The translations under genes were made by a program, and so were the position numbers. Positions 43,445 through 43,667 of a stretch of 43,667 nt of DNA are shown here, one piece after another. Numbering within the stretch: position 1 is the first letter of the stretch; each line of letters begins with the position of its first letter. The notes beneath the pieces are model-generated. The model worked only from the letters and a program-made list of their open reading frames with translations, was not told the origin of the DNA and searched no databases. Origin of the DNA: Leidyana gryllorum EB-2025a (lineage: Eukaryota > Apicomplexa); NCBI GenBank assembly GCA_048772705.1, contig JBLWGC010000206.1, positions 1 through 43,667 on the forward strand, read 5' to 3'.

Positions 43445-43532
43445 CATCGCTCGGTGGTGCAAATGGCTGGTACAGTCGGGAGACTGGTTATAATATGTCA
43501 AGAACCACTAAATGCTATGGGGTCTGCACAGC

Positions 43533-43605
43533 AGGCGACTAGCTGGAATGATATAGCACTCGCTCAGCATGCGAGAGATACTGGGATGGATGCCCAGGTC
43601 GTCCA
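43533..43605 (+). tRNA. tRNA-Ala-AGC: tRNA-Ala (AGC), variant
   Basis: D-loop variant GATATAGCAC as in the AAC/GAC/AAG copies, loop TCAGCAT (AGC but C33), T-loop ATGGATG weakens the B-box; first acceptor base A. Confidence 0.62.
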
Positions 43606-43618
43606 AACTTCTAACGGC

Positions 43619-43652
43619 TGCACCTGCGGTATTTGAAAAGAGAGTCACGACC
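43619..43652 (-). pseudogene. tRNA-Gly 3' fragment
   Basis: 3' end of the Gly-TCC family with decayed T-arm; same context as 10790. Confidence 0.4.
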
Positions 43653-43667
43653 GAATGGAGTTGATGC

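Larger units (their letters stand above)
42840..43446. repeat. Direct repeat F, copy 2
   Basis: Partner of 14700-15340. Confidence 0.85.
1..43667. other. Eukaryotic nuclear tRNA gene super-cluster
   Basis: The whole window is packed with tRNA genes and tRNA relics on both strands, cut at both ends by the window. Internal A-box-like (TAGCTCAG, TGGTCTAGTGG, TGGCCGAGTGG) and B-box-like (GGTTCGAATCC) motifs recur every 100-150 bp. No 3' CCA is encoded. Spacers between paralogous genes are also copied, so growth was by segmental duplication and inversion. All 20 amino acids are represented. Confidence 0.97.

Noticed and set aside
206-43636. Many open reading frames of 60-198 codons on all frames
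   Set aside because: They run through tRNA genes and their antisense, and repeat tRNA-derived peptide motifs such as GIEPRTSSTRRKNHTTRPNS or RTHNSRF. There are no domains or consistent frames. I treat them as spurious; similar peptides annotated as hypothetical proteins elsewhere are probably the same artefact.
1-43667. CRISPR array
   Set aside because: Regular spacing comes from tRNA genes of different families, not from one short identical repeat with unique spacers.
1-43667. Organellar or bacterial tRNA operon
   Set aside because: No encoded CCA, genes on both strands, Tyr introns at the eukaryotic site, and a eukaryotic initiator Met.
1-43667. SINE family derived from tRNA
   Set aside because: The relics lack a shared unrelated 3' body and poly-A tail; they lie in duplicated segments with conserved spacers instead.
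1-43667. Selenocysteine tRNA
   Set aside because: No gene with a long acceptor plus TCA loop found; Ser TGA copies are ordinary 82-83-nt class II tRNAs.

Overview
This 43.7 kb window is a tRNA gene super-cluster. I find no convincing protein-coding gene. About 165 tRNA genes keep a cloverleaf, and about 95 more are broken tRNA copies or fragments. They lie on both strands, usually 50-150 bp apart. All 20 amino acids are covered, with both initiator and elongator Met. The genes are nuclear and eukaryotic: no 3' CCA is encoded, A-box and B-box promoters lie inside the genes, the initiator Met has the A1 start and ATCGAAAC T-loop, and Tyr carries a 7-nt intron after the anticodon. Several bodies (Ala, Glu, Phe, Ser, Pro, Lys) look to me more like plant or green-algal tRNAs than animal ones. 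I therefore favour a green alga or other plant-like lineage, at low confidence and from memory of those families only.

Layout. The array is a mosaic of segments copied in direct and inverted orientation, and spacers are copied along with the genes. 1-1710 is inverted against 21.9-23.7 kb. 1.05-1.90 kb is inverted against 2.50-3.39 kb. 7.04-8.18 kb is repeated directly at 34.39-35.53 kb. 11.2-12.7 kb is inverted against 39.6-41.3 kb. 17.46-18.18 kb is repeated at 24.19-24.90 kb. 14.7-15.3 kb is repeated at 42.8-43.4 kb. The freshest event is a near-identical 2.8 kb inverted pair (24.8-27.6 kb and 29.4-32.2 kb) around a 1.8 kb spacer. That spacer holds the main stretch of clearly non-tRNA DNA, a roughly 310 bp insertion at about 29.06-29.37 kb.

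Decoding set. Anticodons seen on good bodies: Ala AGC/CGC/TGC, Arg ACG/CCG/CCT/TCG/TCT, Asn GTT, Asp GTC, Cys GCA, Gln CTG (TTG only on damaged copies), Glu CTC/TTC, Gly GCC/CCC/TCC, His GTG, Ile AAT/TAT, Leu AAG/CAG/TAA, Lys CTT/TTT, Met CAT (initiator and elongator), Phe GAA, Pro AGG/CGG/TGG, Ser AGA/CGA/TGA/GCT, Thr AGT/CGT/TGT, Trp CCA, Tyr GTA, Val AAC/CAC. I did not see Leu TAG, Val TAC or an intact Leu CAA.

Most striking: several tRNA bodies carry another amino acid's anticodon. These include an Ala body with AAC that keeps G3:U70, a His body with GTA lying 343 bp from a Tyr body with GTG, a Lys body with TTC, an initiator-Met body with CGT, and a Thr body with CAT. Two Pro copies have a 9-nt anticodon loop. 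Runs of four or more T after the genes seem scarce, which bears on whether the genes are transcribed singly, co-transcribed, or silent.
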